In this document: one piece after another, positions 26,710 to 38,349 of the stretch | Position numbering within the stretch: the first letter of the stretch is position 1 | How the letters are laid out: every line of letters starts with the position of its first letter | From: Bifidobacterium amazonense | GTDB taxonomy: Bacteria; Actinomycetota; Actinomycetes; Actinomycetales; Bifidobacteriaceae | NCBI RefSeq assembly: GCF_018555435.2 | Contig: NZ_JAFEJT020000007.1 | Coordinates: 21,813-85,812 of the forward strand | Direction of reading: 5' to 3' | DNA: 64,000 nt | Notes under the pieces: model-generated | Seen by the model: only the letters and a program-made list of their open reading frames with translations | Database searches by the model: none | What the model was told of the DNA's origin: nothing | Position numbers and translations under genes: made by a program

Positions 26710-27892
26710 GGATCTCGAGCATTTTTTCTCTGATGAGGGAGCCGGGGACGACGCGCATGGCGACTTTTTCGCCCTGCCGCCGCAGCCTCCGGCATCGCGC
26801 AGCGAAATGCGGCGCAAACGAGAGCGCATCCGCCGCCGTCGGATGATCACCGCCGTCGCGGCCCTCGTCGTGGCCGTGCTGGTCGTCGTCATCGGCGTCG
26901 TCGGCATGGGCAAGCTCAAGGCATGGCGCGACGCGCGCGGCACCGATACGGCCGCGGCGGTGCAGGACTACAGCGGCCCGGGCGACGAGGACGTGACGTT
27001 CACCGTCTCGAGCGGCCAGGGCGCGGGCGAGGTCGGCGAAAACCTCGTCAAGGCCGACATCGTCAAATCGGCGGCGGCGTTCACCAATGCGGTCGCCTCC
27101 GTCGACGCCACGCTCTACCCGGGAACCTTCGCGCTCAAGACGCACATGAAGGCGTCCGACGTGGTCACGATCCTGTCCGATCAGAGCAAGGCCGGCGGCT
27201 TCCTTGAGGTCAGGCCCGGCGAGCGGCTCAGCGACGTGATCGCCAACGCCGCGGCGGTGGACGGATTCGACGCGGACGCGTTCAAGAGCCTGCTCGAGGG
27301 CGACGGCAGCGGCATCCTGCCGGCCGAAGCCGGAGGAAGCTTCGAAGGATGGCTCGAACCCGGCGCATACAATGTCCAGAACCGGGAGGCGGCCGACGTC
27401 GTCAAGGACATGGTCGACGCGCGCATCGCCAAACTCGACAAGCTCGGCGTGCCCACGGGCAGCGAACGCGACGACATCCTCAAGATCGCGTCCATCGCCG
27501 AGGCCGAGGTCAATTCCGAGGAATACTACGCCAAGGTCACCCGCGTCATCGACAACCGCATCGAACAGGGCATGACGCTGGGCATGGACACCACCGTCGC
27601 CTACGGACTCGGGATCAAGGCCAGCGAGCTGACCGACGCGCAGCTGTCCGACGAATCGAACCCGTACAACACGCGTGTGCATAAGGGACTGACGCCGACC
27701 CCGATCAGCAACCCCGGCGACAGCGCCATCAAGGCCGCGCTGAGTCCGGAGGAAGGCGACTGGCTCTTCTTCGTCACCGTCGATCTGAGCACCGGCGAGA
27801 CCAAGTTCACCACGGGTACGCTGGACGAGCAGAACGCCCAGTTCCAGCAGTACGTGAACGAGTACAAGACCAACAACGAGAACGCGAACTAA
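26702..27892 (+). CDS. mltG: endolytic murein transglycosylase MltG
   Basis: A 396-residue YceG-like protein that cleaves nascent peptidoglycan glycan strands. There is a cytoplasmic N-terminus of about 55 residues, basic just before the single helix (about residues 50-72), then the LysM-like and YceG domains. The catalytic Glu is in IASIAEAEV, with MDTTVAYGLG and PYNTRVHKGLTPTPISNPG after it. TTG at 26702 is chosen because GGGGAGAG lies five bases upstream; the frame also has an ATG at 26666 inside ruvX without an RBS. The two genes overlap and are likely coupled. Confidence 0.92.
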   Translation: MGEDLEHFFSDEGAGDDAHGDFFALPPQPPASRSEMRRKRERIRRRRMITAVAALVVAVLVVVIGVVGMGKLKAWRDARGTDTAAAVQDYSGPGDEDVTFTVSSGQGAGEVGENLVKADIVKSAAAFTNAVASVDATLYPGTFALKTHMKASDVVTILSDQSKAGGFLEVRPGERLSDVIANAAAVDGFDADAFKSLLEGDGSGILPAEAGGSFEGWLEPGAYNVQNREAADVVKDMVDARIAKLDKLGVPTGSERDDILKIASIAEAEVNSEEYYAKVTRVIDNRIEQGMTLGMDTTVAYGLGIKASELTDAQLSDESNPYNTRVHKGLTPTPISNPGDSAIKAALSPEEGDWLFFVTVDLSTGETKFTTGTLDEQNAQFQQYVNEYKTNNENAN

Positions 27893-28359
27893 AGCGCGAT
27901 CCCGAACATCCCCGCGGCCAGGCCCGCAATCACGATCACCGGGGCGAACGGCACCTTGCCGGCGTACGGCGTATCGGATTGCGGGTCGAACCGTATCCAG
28001 AGCGTCATCCACGCCAGTCCCAGCAATCCCATCGCTAGCCACCAGACGATCATCGCATCCAGACCGAACAGGCCGACGGCGAGTCCCGTCATCAGCGTGC
28101 ACGTCACGTCGCCGAATCCGAGCGCGCCCGGCCTCGCCAGCGCGAGCAGGCACTGCAGCACCGCCGCGACCATCGCGAACAGCACGGCCTGCGGCACGAC
28201 GAACAGCGAGTTGACCGCCAGGCCGTAGACGACGTCGGCGATCAGCTGCGTCAGACAGCCCGCGGCGATCCACGCGCGCGGCACGCGTCGGCGGCGCACG
28301 TCTTCGGCGCCGACCGCCAGTCCACAGAGCAGACTCGGCAACATCGCAAGGTAAGGCAT
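27889..28359 (-). CDS. A24-family prepilin peptidase-like protein
   Basis: A 156-residue integral membrane protein with about six helices. The two A24 aspartates appear in GAEDVRRRRVP (near the N-terminus) and in the GxGD motif ALGFGDV (about residue 80). The N-terminal methylase domain of full PilD proteins is missing, as in minimal TadV/FppA-like peptidases. ATG at 28359 follows a TATTGT -10 by six bases, so the gene looks leaderless. Its stop is convergent with and overlaps the mltG end. No pilin or secretion genes are in the window, so its substrate is encoded elsewhere. Confidence 0.8.
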   Translation of the reverse strand: MPYLAMLPSLLCGLAVGAEDVRRRRVPRAWIAAGCLTQLIADVVYGLAVNSLFVVPQAVLFAMVAAVLQCLLALARPGALGFGDVTCTLMTGLAVGLFGLDAMIVWWLAMGLLGLAWMTLWIRFDPQSDTPYAGKVPFAPVIVIAGLAAGMFGIAL

Positions 28360-28364
28360 ACCGC

Positions 28365-28371
28365 TACAATA
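28365..28371. promoter_or_regulatory. overlapping divergent -10 elements (aroC and peptidase)
   Basis: The near-palindrome GCTACAATAGC reads TACAAT on the plus strand (28365-28370, toward aroC) and TATTGT on the minus strand (28371-28366, toward the peptidase ATG at 28359). One melted region could serve both directions. The -35 regions are weak. Confidence 0.5.
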
Positions 28372-28410
28372 GCCCGCAGTTGACGACGACAAGCAAAAGG
28401 AGAGTACGGT

Positions 28411-29607
28411 ATGTTGCGCTGGCAGACGGCGGGCGAATCGCACGGCGAAGCACTGGTGGCGATGATCGAGGGGCTTCCGGCCGGGGTCGAGATCCGCACG
28501 GACGACGTCGTGTCCGCTTTGGCGAGGCGCCGCCTCGGCTACGGCCGCGGCGCGCGCATGAAGTTCGAACAGGACAAGGTGCGCCTGCTCACCGGCGTGC
28601 GCCACGGCTCCACGCTTGGCTCCCCGGTCGCCATCGAGATCGCGAACACCGAATGGCCCAAGTGGACCGAGGTGATGAGCGCCGACCCGCTCGACCATGA
28701 TCTGCCGCGCGAGGGACGCAACGCGCCGCTGAGCCGTCCGCGCCCGGGCCATGCCGACCTGACCGGCATGCGCAAGTACGGCTTCGACGACGCGCGTCCG
28801 GTGCTCGAACGTTCCAGCGCGCGCGAGACCGCGTCCCGCGTCGCGCTCGGCGCGGTCGCCGCGAAGTTCCTCGAACAGGCCGCCGGCATCCGCACCGTCG
28901 CGCACGTGCTGTCCATCGGCGGCGCCGGCGTGGACGAAACCGCCGCGGACCGCGTGCTGCCGACACCCGACGACGTGGCCGCGCTCGACGCGTCCCCGGT
29001 GCGCACGCTCGACAAGGCCGCCGAGGAGCGCATGATCCGTCGCATCGACGAGATCAAGGCCAATGCCGACACGGTCGGCGGCGTGATCGAAGTGATCGCG
29101 TACGGCGTGCCCGCGGGACTCGGCACGTACGTCGAATCCGACCGTCGCCTCGACGCGGCGCTGGCGTCCGCCGTCATGGGCATCCAGGCCATCAAGGGCG
29201 TGGAGATCGGCGACGGCTTCCTCGAGGCCGTGCGCCCGGGTTCCGCCGCGCACGACGAGATGGTGCCCGGCGACGACGGCCGCATCACCCGTCTGACCAA
29301 CCGCGCCGGCGGCATCGAAGGCGGCATGTCCAACGGCGAGCCGATCCGCGTGCGCGCCGCGATGAAGCCGATCCCGTCGATCCCGCGCGCGCTGCGCACC
29401 GTCGACGTGGCCAACGGCGATGCCGCGCAGGCCATCAACCAGCGGTCCGATTCGACCGCCGTGCCGGCCGCGTCCGTCGTGGCCGAGGCGATGGTCAGGC
29501 TTACGCTCGCGAAGTTCGTGCTCGAGAAGTTCGGCGGCGACAGCGTGACCGAAACCCGGCGCAACATGGAGTCCTACCTCGCCTCGTGGCCGGAGCACAT
29601 GCGATGA
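28411..29607 (+). CDS. aroC: chorismate synthase
   Basis: A 398-residue enzyme that converts EPSP to chorismate with reduced FMN, the last step of the shikimate pathway. Signatures are [15 protein letters not shown] at the start, [45 protein letters not shown], and the C-terminal [17 protein letters not shown]. The ATG follows AAAAGGAGAG. It is the first gene of aroC-aroKB-aroQ, transcribed from the divergent promoter at 28365. The stop overlaps the aroKB start (ATGA). Confidence 0.97.
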   Translation: MLRWQTAGESHGEALVAMIEGLPAGVEIRTDDVVSALARRRLGYGRGARMKFEQDKVRLLTGVRHGSTLGSPVAIEIANTEWPKWTEVMSADPLDHDLPREGRNAPLSRPRPGHADLTGMRKYGFDDARPVLERSSARETASRVALGAVAAKFLEQAAGIRTVAHVLSIGGAGVDETAADRVLPTPDDVAALDASPVRTLDKAAEERMIRRIDEIKANADTVGGVIEVIAYGVPAGLGTYVESDRRLDAALASAVMGIQAIKGVEIGDGFLEAVRPGSAAHDEMVPGDDGRITRLTNRAGGIEGGMSNGEPIRVRAAMKPIPSIPRALRTVDVANGDAAQAINQRSDSTAVPAASVVAEAMVRLTLAKFVLEKFGGDSVTETRRNMESYLASWPEHMR

Positions 29608-31244
29608 GCGATGCCGGCACGCAGCATCCCGTGGCCGTCATCATCGGCATGATGGGCGCGGGCAAGACCCGCGTCGGCCGCGAGGTCTCGCAGATGATGG
29701 GACTGCCGTTCAAGGACGCCGACATCGAGATCGAGCACGAGGTCGGCATGACCATCCCCGAATACTTCTCGCAGTACGGCGAACCGGCGTTCCGCCAGGT
29801 CGAAAGCGACCTGATCCGGCGCACGCTGGACGGTTTCGGAGGCCTGTTCGCACTCGGTGGCGGAGCCCCCATGACCCCCGCCACGCAGGACGCGCTGGCC
29901 GACTACATCGACGGGGGAGGCCGGGTGATCTACCTGCAGGCCGATCCCAAGGAGGCCATGGAACGGGCCAACCGCGGCGGCGGACGCCCCATGCTCGACG
30001 GCGGCGACGCCGACGCGCGCTGGATGCGCCTGTACGAGCAGCGCGACCCTGTGTTCGACCGGATCGCCAACGTGCATGTGCGCACGCACGGCTCCACTCC
30101 CCAGATGGCCGCAAGAAAGGTGATGAACATGATCGAGGAACGCGTCGTGCACGTCGGGGTCGTCTCGGCGGACGACTACAACGTGCGCATCGGCGAAGGC
30201 GCGATGAACCATCTCGCCCCCATGCTCGGCGACAAGCCGGCGCGCATCGCTCTGATCCACACCCAGCCGGTGCAGCGGCACTCCGACCGGGCCCGCGCCC
30301 TGCTGCGGCAGGCCGGCTACGAGGTCTCCGACATCGTCATCCCGGACGCGGAGGCGGGCAAGACCGTCACCGTGGCCAACGGCGTGTGGGAGCGGCTCGG
30401 CGCCGAAGGCTTCACCCGCTCCGACGCGGTCGTGGGCGTGGGCGGCGGCGCGGCCACCGATCTGGCCGGATTCATCGCGGCCACATGGATGCGCGGCATC
30501 CGCTACGTGAACTGTCCGACCTCGTTGCTGGCCATGGTCGATGCCTCCACCGGCGGCAAGACCGGCATCAACACCGCGGCCGGCAAGAACCTCGTCGGCT
30601 CGTTCTACACGCCCGCCGGCGTGCTCGCCGACATGACCACGCTCGCCTCCCTGCCCAACGACATCTTCATCGAGGGCCTCGGCGAGGTCGCCAAATCCGG
30701 CTTCATCTCGGACACCGAGATCCTGCGCATCCTGGAGGGGCACGCGGCCGAACTGCGCGCCTTCGACGGCGCATCGTTCCTCGGCACGCCGCTCGAGGAT
30801 GTGGTCGCCGAACTCATCGAACGCACCGTGCGCGTCAAGGCGAAGCACGTGTCCGCCGATCTCAAGGAGGCCGGACTGCGCGAGTTCCTCAACTACGGCC
30901 ACACGATGGGACATGCGATCGAGAAGATGGAGCACTTCCGCTGGCGGCACGGCAACGCGGTGGCCGTCGGCATGGTGTATGCGGCCGAACTGGCCTGCCT
31001 GCTCGGCCACATCGACCGGGACCTCGTGGACTACCACCGTTCGCTGCTCGCCTCGCTCGGCCTGCCGACCTCGTGGAACGGCGGCTCGTTCGACGACGTG
31101 CTCGCGATCATGCACCGCGACAAGAAGGCCCGCGGCAACAAGCTGCGCTTCGTCGTGCTCGACGGCGGACCCGGCCGCATGATGCATCTCGACGATCCGC
31201 CGGCGGACGCGGTCGAAGAGGCGTTCCGCCGCATCCAGCACTGA
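29604..31244 (+). CDS. aroKB: bifunctional shikimate kinase / 3-dehydroquinate synthase
   Basis: A 546-residue fusion. Residues about 8-170 are shikimate kinase: P-loop [22 protein letters not shown] for shikimate and ALGGGAPM. Residues about 185-546 are 3-dehydroquinate synthase: [47 protein letters not shown] and MHRDKKARG. The enzyme thus does step 2 (DAHP to DHQ) and step 5 (shikimate phosphorylation). This fusion is known from bifidobacteria. ATG at 29604 overlaps the aroC stop; GGAG lies eight bases upstream. An in-frame GTG at 29586 is less likely. Confidence 0.96.
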   Translation: MSDAGTQHPVAVIIGMMGAGKTRVGREVSQMMGLPFKDADIEIEHEVGMTIPEYFSQYGEPAFRQVESDLIRRTLDGFGGLFALGGGAPMTPATQDALADYIDGGGRVIYLQADPKEAMERANRGGGRPMLDGGDADARWMRLYEQRDPVFDRIANVHVRTHGSTPQMAARKVMNMIEERVVHVGVVSADDYNVRIGEGAMNHLAPMLGDKPARIALIHTQPVQRHSDRARALLRQAGYEVSDIVIPDAEAGKTVTVANGVWERLGAEGFTRSDAVVGVGGGAATDLAGFIAATWMRGIRYVNCPTSLLAMVDASTGGKTGINTAAGKNLVGSFYTPAGVLADMTTLASLPNDIFIEGLGEVAKSGFISDTEILRILEGHAAELRAFDGASFLGTPLEDVVAELIERTVRVKAKHVSADLKEAGLREFLNYGHTMGHAIEKMEHFRWRHGNAVAVGMVYAAELACLLGHIDRDLVDYHRSLLASLGLPTSWNGGSFDDVLAIMHRDKKARGNKLRFVVLDGGPGRMMHLDDPPADAVEEAFRRIQH

Positions 31245-31275
31245 ATCCGTCGTCATCCCCGTCAAAGGAGCAACC

Positions 31276-31731
31276 ATGACCAAAGTGATCGTCGTCAACG
31301 GACCCAACCTCGGCCGTCTCGGCGTGCGCCAGCCCGACGTGTACGGCCGGCAGGATCTCGAGGAGCTGCGTCGCCTATGCACCACGTGGGGCGCCGAACT
31401 CGGCCTCGACGTCGAAGTGCGTCAGACCGACGACGAAGCCGAGATCATCCACTGGATGCATCAGGCAGCCGACGAGAAAACGCCCGTGGTGATGAATCCG
31501 GCCGCGTTCACCCACTACAGCTACGGGCTTGCGGACGCCGCCCACATGGTCGGCGACGCCGGCCTGCCGCTCATGGAGGTGCACATCTCCAACCCGTCCG
31601 CACGCGACGAGTTCCGCAAGCGTTCCGTGATCAGCCCGGTCGCCACCGGCACCATCACCGGTCTCGGCTTCTACGGCTACAAGCTCGCGCTCGAAGCGGT
31701 CGCGCACATCCTCTCCGAACGCGGGGAGTGA
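31276..31731 (+). CDS. aroQ: type II 3-dehydroquinate dehydratase
   Basis: A 151-residue type II dehydroquinase for step 3 of the shikimate pathway. Motifs are VVNGPNLGRLGVRQPDVYG at the N-terminus (with the flexible-loop Tyr/Arg), NPAAFTHYS with the catalytic-base His, and EVHISNPSARDEFRKRSVIS for substrate binding. The RBS CAAAGGAG precedes the ATG. It ends the aro cluster. AroE and AroA are not in the window. Confidence 0.95.
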   Translation: MTKVIVVNGPNLGRLGVRQPDVYGRQDLEELRRLCTTWGAELGLDVEVRQTDDEAEIIHWMHQAADEKTPVVMNPAAFTHYSYGLADAAHMVGDAGLPLMEVHISNPSARDEFRKRSVISPVATGTITGLGFYGYKLALEAVAHILSERGE

Positions 31732-33513
<1,782 letters not shown>

Positions 33514-33542
33514 GCGTAGGCGGGACCGCACGGCGGGATGGG

Positions 33543-33560
33543 GCGTGATATATATCACGC
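33543..33560. promoter_or_regulatory. 18-bp perfect palindrome upstream of the L,D-transpeptidase gene
   Basis: GCGTGATATATATCACGC is perfectly symmetrical, and its core has the GTGA-N6-TCAC pattern of CRP/FNR-family operators. It lies 30 nt after the pyrG stop and about 120 nt before the next gene. It may be an operator; no regulator gene is nearby. Confidence 0.4.
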
Positions 33561-33574
33561 TCAGCCGATAACGA

Positions 33575-33613
33575 ACCATGCCCATGGATTCCCTTGGAAT
33601 TCATGGGCATGGT
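33575..33613. terminator. 18-bp hairpin after pyrG
   Basis: ACCATGCCCATG plus ATTCC pairs with GGAAT plus CATGGGCATGGT, with one G-T wobble and a 3-nt loop. It should end the pyrG transcript. A CATAAT (33615-33620) that could be the -10 of the next gene begins two bases after it. Confidence 0.65.
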
Positions 33614-33677
33614 GCATAATGATGGGCAACGCGCATGAGCGCGGGCAGTAATACACAGAGAATGAACAAGAGTTCGC

Positions 33678-35330
33678 ATGAGCAACAATAACGGACAGTC
33701 CAACAACGGGTTCCCCCAGCGCGGCAACACCGGCGCCGGATCGATGGCGTTCGCCGCGGACGGCGAGTCGACCGCGGTGCTGCGTCCCATCAGCCTGGAC
33801 TCGTTCGCCGCTCCGATGTCGGCGGACGAGATCAGAAGCATCGAACGCGCGCCCAGGCGCCGTCTGGTCTGGCCGTGGGTGCTCGCCGCCATCATCGCGA
33901 TGCTGGCGGCGGTCGCGGGCGGCGCCTACTGGTTCTTCCAGTCGCACGCCCTGCCCGGCGTGACGTTGTGGGGCAATTCCGTCGTCGGCAAGTCGCAGTC
34001 CCAGATCGCCGACGACATCGACGCCGCGGTGGCCAAGTCCAGCGTGACCGTCTCATACAACGGCAACACCGCCAAGATCACGCTCAAGGATCTCGGTCTG
34101 AGCGTCGACTCGCAGGCCATCGCCAACGAGGTGCTGAGCGCCAAGCGCGATGACGCATGGTGGCAGCGCTACGCGTTCTGGATCACCAAGGACGTGAGCA
34201 CCGAACCGGCCAATCCGGCCGCGGCGGACTCCTCCGAACTCAACAGCCGACTGTCCATCAGCGAGGTCAAGCCGGTCGACGCGCAGGTGACGCTCAACGC
34301 CGACAAGAACGGCTTCGAAACCGTCGCCGGACAGCAGGGACAGGGCGCCGATCCCGAGCCGGTCGCCAAGGCCGCGGTCGCGCTCGTCGAAACGCTCGGC
34401 GCGAACGAGTCGAAGACCATGAACGTGGAGCTCAAATCCACCGATCCGGCCGTCACCGACAAGATCGCCGAACAGGCCAAGGCCACGCTCGACAAGCTCG
34501 TCAAGAACCCCGTGACGCTCAAGATCGGCGACCACACCATCGCGACCCTCGACGCCAACGCGCTGGCCGCGGCGTCCACCGTCAACGCGAACGAGAACGC
34601 CAAGCTCGCCACCGGAGAAACCCGCGACGGATACGTCGTGTTCAGCGCGGACAAGCTCCAGCAGTACTACGAGAACAGCATCAAGCCGACCTTCAACACC
34701 AAGCGCGAGGATCGCGAAGTCATCGTCAACAACAACGACGAGGAAATCAAGGTGCTCAAGGAAGGCCATGACGGCATCTCCATCACCGACGGCGCGGACG
34801 CGAACATCGGCACGGACGGGGCGACGCTGCTCGCCAACGGCGGCGGCTCGCTCGACGTGCAGGGCAGCATCGACGCGATGAAGACCAAGACGACCAAGCG
34901 CCACGTCGTCGTCGATCTGTCCGACAACAAGGTGTATGCCTACGAAAACGGCAAGCTGATCCGCACGATGAGCATGTCCGCCGGCCAGGGCAACGACCGC
35001 AAGACCGGCGAATGCACCGGACAGGACCTGTGCACGCCGACCGGCGACTTCACCATCTGGCTCAAGTACGAATCGCAGGACATGAGCGGCAACCTCACCC
35101 TGTCCGACGGTTCCACTGAAAGCTGGGACGTCAAGGGCGTGGGATACGTCAACTACTTCTCGCACACCGGCTGCGCGATCCACCGCATCGCCACGAAGAC
35201 CGCGATGAACGACGCACAGGTCGCCGCGCTCGGCAACACCTCGCATGGCTGCGTCGGCATCGGCTGGGATCAGGCCGAATGGTTCTACAACTGGGCCGTG
35301 TACGGCACAAGCGTGCACGTGCAGGTGTGA
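33678..35330 (+). CDS. L,D-transpeptidase (YkuD family) with peptidoglycan-binding domain
   Basis: A 550-residue envelope enzyme that forms 3-3 peptidoglycan crosslinks or attaches proteins to the wall. There is a cytoplasmic N-terminus of about 70 residues, one helix (about 73-92), two PG_binding_4-like repeats (about 110-370), and a C-terminal YkuD domain starting RHVVVDLSDNKVYAYENG. The catalytic motif is NTSHGCVGIGW (Cys at about residue 518), with the upstream His in NYFSHTGCAIH. The ATG follows CAAGAG. It is a single gene, with a palindrome and a hairpin in its upstream region and a strong terminator behind it. Confidence 0.92.
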   Translation: MSNNNGQSNNGFPQRGNTGAGSMAFAADGESTAVLRPISLDSFAAPMSADEIRSIERAPRRRLVWPWVLAAIIAMLAAVAGGAYWFFQSHALPGVTLWGNSVVGKSQSQIADDIDAAVAKSSVTVSYNGNTAKITLKDLGLSVDSQAIANEVLSAKRDDAWWQRYAFWITKDVSTEPANPAAADSSELNSRLSISEVKPVDAQVTLNADKNGFETVAGQQGQGADPEPVAKAAVALVETLGANESKTMNVELKSTDPAVTDKIAEQAKATLDKLVKNPVTLKIGDHTIATLDANALAAASTVNANENAKLATGETRDGYVVFSADKLQQYYENSIKPTFNTKREDREVIVNNNDEEIKVLKEGHDGISITDGADANIGTDGATLLANGGGSLDVQGSIDAMKTKTTKRHVVVDLSDNKVYAYENGKLIRTMSMSAGQGNDRKTGECTGQDLCTPTGDFTIWLKYESQDMSGNLTLSDGSTESWDVKGVGYVNYFSHTGCAIHRIATKTAMNDAQVAALGNTSHGCVGIGWDQAEWFYNWAVYGTSVHVQV

Positions 35331-35379
35331 CGCCGGACCCGTTGCGCGCGGATAGGCGCGGCGGCGGGTACGGGATCCA

Positions 35380-35426
35380 CGACGAACGGGGCGGAACGGC
35401 CGCAATGGCCGACGCCCCGTTCGTCG
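35380..35426. terminator. 14-bp stem terminator after the L,D-transpeptidase gene
   Basis: CGACGAACGGGGCG and CGCCCCGTTCGTCG flank a 19-nt loop that itself holds a GGCC/GGCC mini-stem. It is about 50 nt after the stop. The remaining ~150 nt up to sufB show only weak promoter candidates (TAGATT at 35530, TATACA at 35491) and no recognisable regulator site. Confidence 0.65.
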
Positions 35427-35576
35427 CATATCGGCCGTGACGACGTGCGTCCGGAGGCCTGTCGGCAACATCACGTCCGATGCCGGCCAATATACAGCCC
35501 GCCGGCTAGTGTTTCGCGACGGGTTCTGTTAGATTTACCTAGGTACTTTGTGAAGTCGATTGGAGGGAAGCGTACG

Positions 35577-37073
35577 GTGAGCGAAAACCAAGCGCCAAAC
35601 GCCGCGGCTGACGTGGAGATGAGCCAGTATGTGGCCGATCGCGCCCGCGTCAACGAGGAGAAGATCAAACAGGATGACGAGATCATCCAGCAGTTCGGCG
35701 ACTACAGCTACGGCTGGCATGATTCCGACGCCGCCGGCGAGGCCGCCAAGCGCGGCATCGACGAGAACGTCGTGCGCGCCATCAGCGCCGACAAGGGAGA
35801 GCCGCAGTGGATGCTCGACATGCGTCTGCGCGGATTCAAGGCGTTCCTCGACAAGCCGATGCCCGACTGGGGCGTCGACCTGAGCGGATTCAACGCCGAT
35901 GATTTCAAGTACTACGTCAAGCCGATCGACAAGCAGGCCAAGACGTGGGAGGAGCTGCCGGACGACATCCGCTCCACCTACGACCGCCTCGGCATCCCGG
36001 AGGCCGAAAAGAAGCGCCTCGTCTCCGGCGTGGCCGCCCAGTACGAGTCCGAGGTCATCTACAACTCCATCCAGGAGGACCTGAAGAAGCAGGGCGTGAT
36101 CTTCGTCGATACCGACACCGCCGTGCGCGAATACCCCGACCTCGTGCGCAAGTACTTCGGCACCGTCGTCTCCCCGGAGGACAACAAGTTCGGAGCGCTG
36201 AACACCGCCGCATGGTCCGGCGGCTCGTTCGTCTACGTGCCGAAGGGCGTGCACGTCGACATCCCGCTGCAGGCGTACTTCCGCATCAACACGCCGGCCA
36301 TGGGCCAGTTCGAACGCACGCTCATCATCGCCGACGAAGGCTCCTACGTGCACTACGTCGAAGGCTGCACCGCGCCGATCTGGTCCGAGGACTCGCTGCA
36401 CGCGGCCATCGTCGAGATCATCGTCGAGAAGCACGCCCGCGTGCGCTACACCACCGTGCAGAACTGGTCGAACAACGTGTACAACCTCGTCACGCAGCGC
36501 GCCTACGTGCGCGAAGGCGGCACGATGGAATGGGTCGACGGCAACATCGGCTCCAAGGCGACCATGAAATACCCGGCCTGCATCCTCGCCGAGCCGTACG
36601 CCACGGCGTCCACGATGTCGCTCGGCTTCGCCGGCAAGGGCCAGTACCAGGACACCGGCGCGAAGATGATCCACCTCGCCCCGCACACCAAGTCCACGAT
36701 CGTCGCCAAGTCGATCTCGCGCGGCGGCGGCCGGTCCGCCTACCGCGGCCTCGTCAAGATCGTCGACGGCGCGTACGGCTCGTCGAACTCGACCGTGTGC
36801 GACGCGCTGCTCGTCGACGACTTCAGCCGCTCCGACACGTACCCGCATGTCGACGTGCGCGAGGACGACGTGACGATGGCCCACGAGGCGACCGTCTCCA
36901 AGGTCTCCGAGGACCAGCTGTTCTATCTGATGAGCCGCGGCCTCGAGGAGAAGGAGGCCATGGGCATGATCGTGCGCGGCTTCGTCGAGCCGATCAGCCG
37001 CGAGCTGCCGATGGAGTACGCGCTTGAACTGAACCGCTTGGTCGAACTGCAGATGGAAGGATCGGTGGGCTGA
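35577..37073 (+). CDS. sufB: Fe-S cluster assembly scaffold protein SufB
   Basis: A 498-residue subunit of the SufBCD scaffold on which Fe-S clusters are built. Conserved segments are [40 protein letters not shown] and [19 protein letters not shown], with the C-terminal [21 protein letters not shown] helix region. GTG at 35577 starts VSENQAPN, with GGAGG ten bases upstream; there is no suitable ATG. It begins sufB-D-C-S-U, the only Fe-S assembly system in the window. No SufR repressor gene precedes it. Confidence 0.95.
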   Translation: MSENQAPNAAADVEMSQYVADRARVNEEKIKQDDEIIQQFGDYSYGWHDSDAAGEAAKRGIDENVVRAISADKGEPQWMLDMRLRGFKAFLDKPMPDWGVDLSGFNADDFKYYVKPIDKQAKTWEELPDDIRSTYDRLGIPEAEKKRLVSGVAAQYESEVIYNSIQEDLKKQGVIFVDTDTAVREYPDLVRKYFGTVVSPEDNKFGALNTAAWSGGSFVYVPKGVHVDIPLQAYFRINTPAMGQFERTLIIADEGSYVHYVEGCTAPIWSEDSLHAAIVEIIVEKHARVRYTTVQNWSNNVYNLVTQRAYVREGGTMEWVDGNIGSKATMKYPACILAEPYATASTMSLGFAGKGQYQDTGAKMIHLAPHTKSTIVAKSISRGGGRSAYRGLVKIVDGAYGSSNSTVCDALLVDDFSRSDTYPHVDVREDDVTMAHEATVSKVSEDQLFYLMSRGLEEKEAMGMIVRGFVEPISRELPMEYALELNRLVELQMEGSVG

Positions 37074-37078
37074 TTCCC

Positions 37079-38308
37079 ATGGCATCGAATACTGCTGAAC
37101 TCAACATTCCCGTCGCGGATCCGAACGACCCGTACGCGATCCCGGCCGCCATGCCGTCGAGCGCCGACAAGGAGCCGCGCTCGTTCGACGTGGCCGACTT
37201 CCCCACGCCGACGAACAAGCAGGAGGACTGGCGCTACACGCCCCTCGACCGCATCGCCGAATTCTTCGACGTGTTCAAGCCGAGCGGCGAGACCACGCTG
37301 GTCATCTCCAACGTGGACGGCACGCCGGTCGACCCCAAGCATGTGACCGTCAGCCAGACCAGGCTCGGCGAAGGCGGCTCCGGAACCGTGTCCAAACCGA
37401 ACGACCGCGCGTCCGTGGTCGAGTGGAACTCCGGCCACACCGCCACCATCATCGAACTCAAGGGCGAACTGCGCCAGCCCGTGCTCATCCGCGTCATCGG
37501 CGGCGGCGAGGACCTCGACGCGCTGCACCTGACGATCGTCGCGGCCGACGGCACGCACGGCGACGTCGTCGTCGAGCACAACGGCACCGCGCGCCTCGCC
37601 GAAGGCGTCGAAATCACCACCGGCAAGGACTCCCACGTCTCCGCCACGTTCATCCAGGAATGGGACAAGGGCTCCAAGCACGTCGGCAACCACCGCATCC
37701 ACGTGGGCGAGAACGCCTCGCTGCGCCACTCCGTCGTCACGCTCGGCGGCAGCGTCGTGCGCATCCGCATGGACCAGGACTTCGGCGGCCCGCAGGGCGA
37801 CCTCAACATGCTCGGCATCTACTTCGTCGACCCGGGCGAACACATCGAACACCGCACGATGGTCGTCCACAACCATCCCGAATGCAAGTCGCGCGTGGTC
37901 TACAAGGGCGCGCTCGACGGCAAGGACGCACACTCCACGTGGGTCGGCAACGCCCTGATCGCGCCCACCGCGCCCGGCACCGACTCCTACGAGCTCAACC
38001 GCAACCTCGTGCTCACCCCCGGCGCGATCGCCGACTCCGAGCCGAACCTCGAGATCGAGAACGGCAACATCATCGGCGCAGGCCACGCCAGCTCCGTCGG
38101 CCGCTTCGACGACGAGGAGCTGTTCTACCTGCAGTCGCGCGGCATCCCCGAAACCGAGGCGCGCAAGCTCGTCGTACGCGGCTTCTTCGGCGAACTCGTC
38201 GAGGAGATCGGCGTGCCGTCCGTCGCCCAGCACCTCATGGACGTGATCGACCGCCGCCTCGCGCGCGGCGAGGATGCGGCCATGCAGGCCGTGCTCGAAG
38301 ACAAGTAA
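37079..38308 (+). CDS. sufD: Fe-S cluster assembly protein SufD
   Basis: A 409-residue SufB paralogue that completes the SufBC2D complex. The N-terminus has the family sequence KQEDWRYTPLDRI. The beta-helix core contains VHNHPECKSRVVYKGALDG, a typical SufD stretch with the conserved His. The C-terminal helices include EARKLVVRGFFGELVEE. It starts five bases after the sufB stop and shares its RBS region (GGATCGGTGGGC). Coupled translation with sufB is likely. Confidence 0.94.
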   Translation: MASNTAELNIPVADPNDPYAIPAAMPSSADKEPRSFDVADFPTPTNKQEDWRYTPLDRIAEFFDVFKPSGETTLVISNVDGTPVDPKHVTVSQTRLGEGGSGTVSKPNDRASVVEWNSGHTATIIELKGELRQPVLIRVIGGGEDLDALHLTIVAADGTHGDVVVEHNGTARLAEGVEITTGKDSHVSATFIQEWDKGSKHVGNHRIHVGENASLRHSVVTLGGSVVRIRMDQDFGGPQGDLNMLGIYFVDPGEHIEHRTMVVHNHPECKSRVVYKGALDGKDAHSTWVGNALIAPTAPGTDSYELNRNLVLTPGAIADSEPNLEIENGNIIGAGHASSVGRFDDEELFYLQSRGIPETEARKLVVRGFFGELVEEIGVPSVAQHLMDVIDRRLARGEDAAMQAVLEDK

Positions 38309-38349
38309 CCCATACCAGACTTTTCATCCGTCAGTAACAGGAGAATCCA

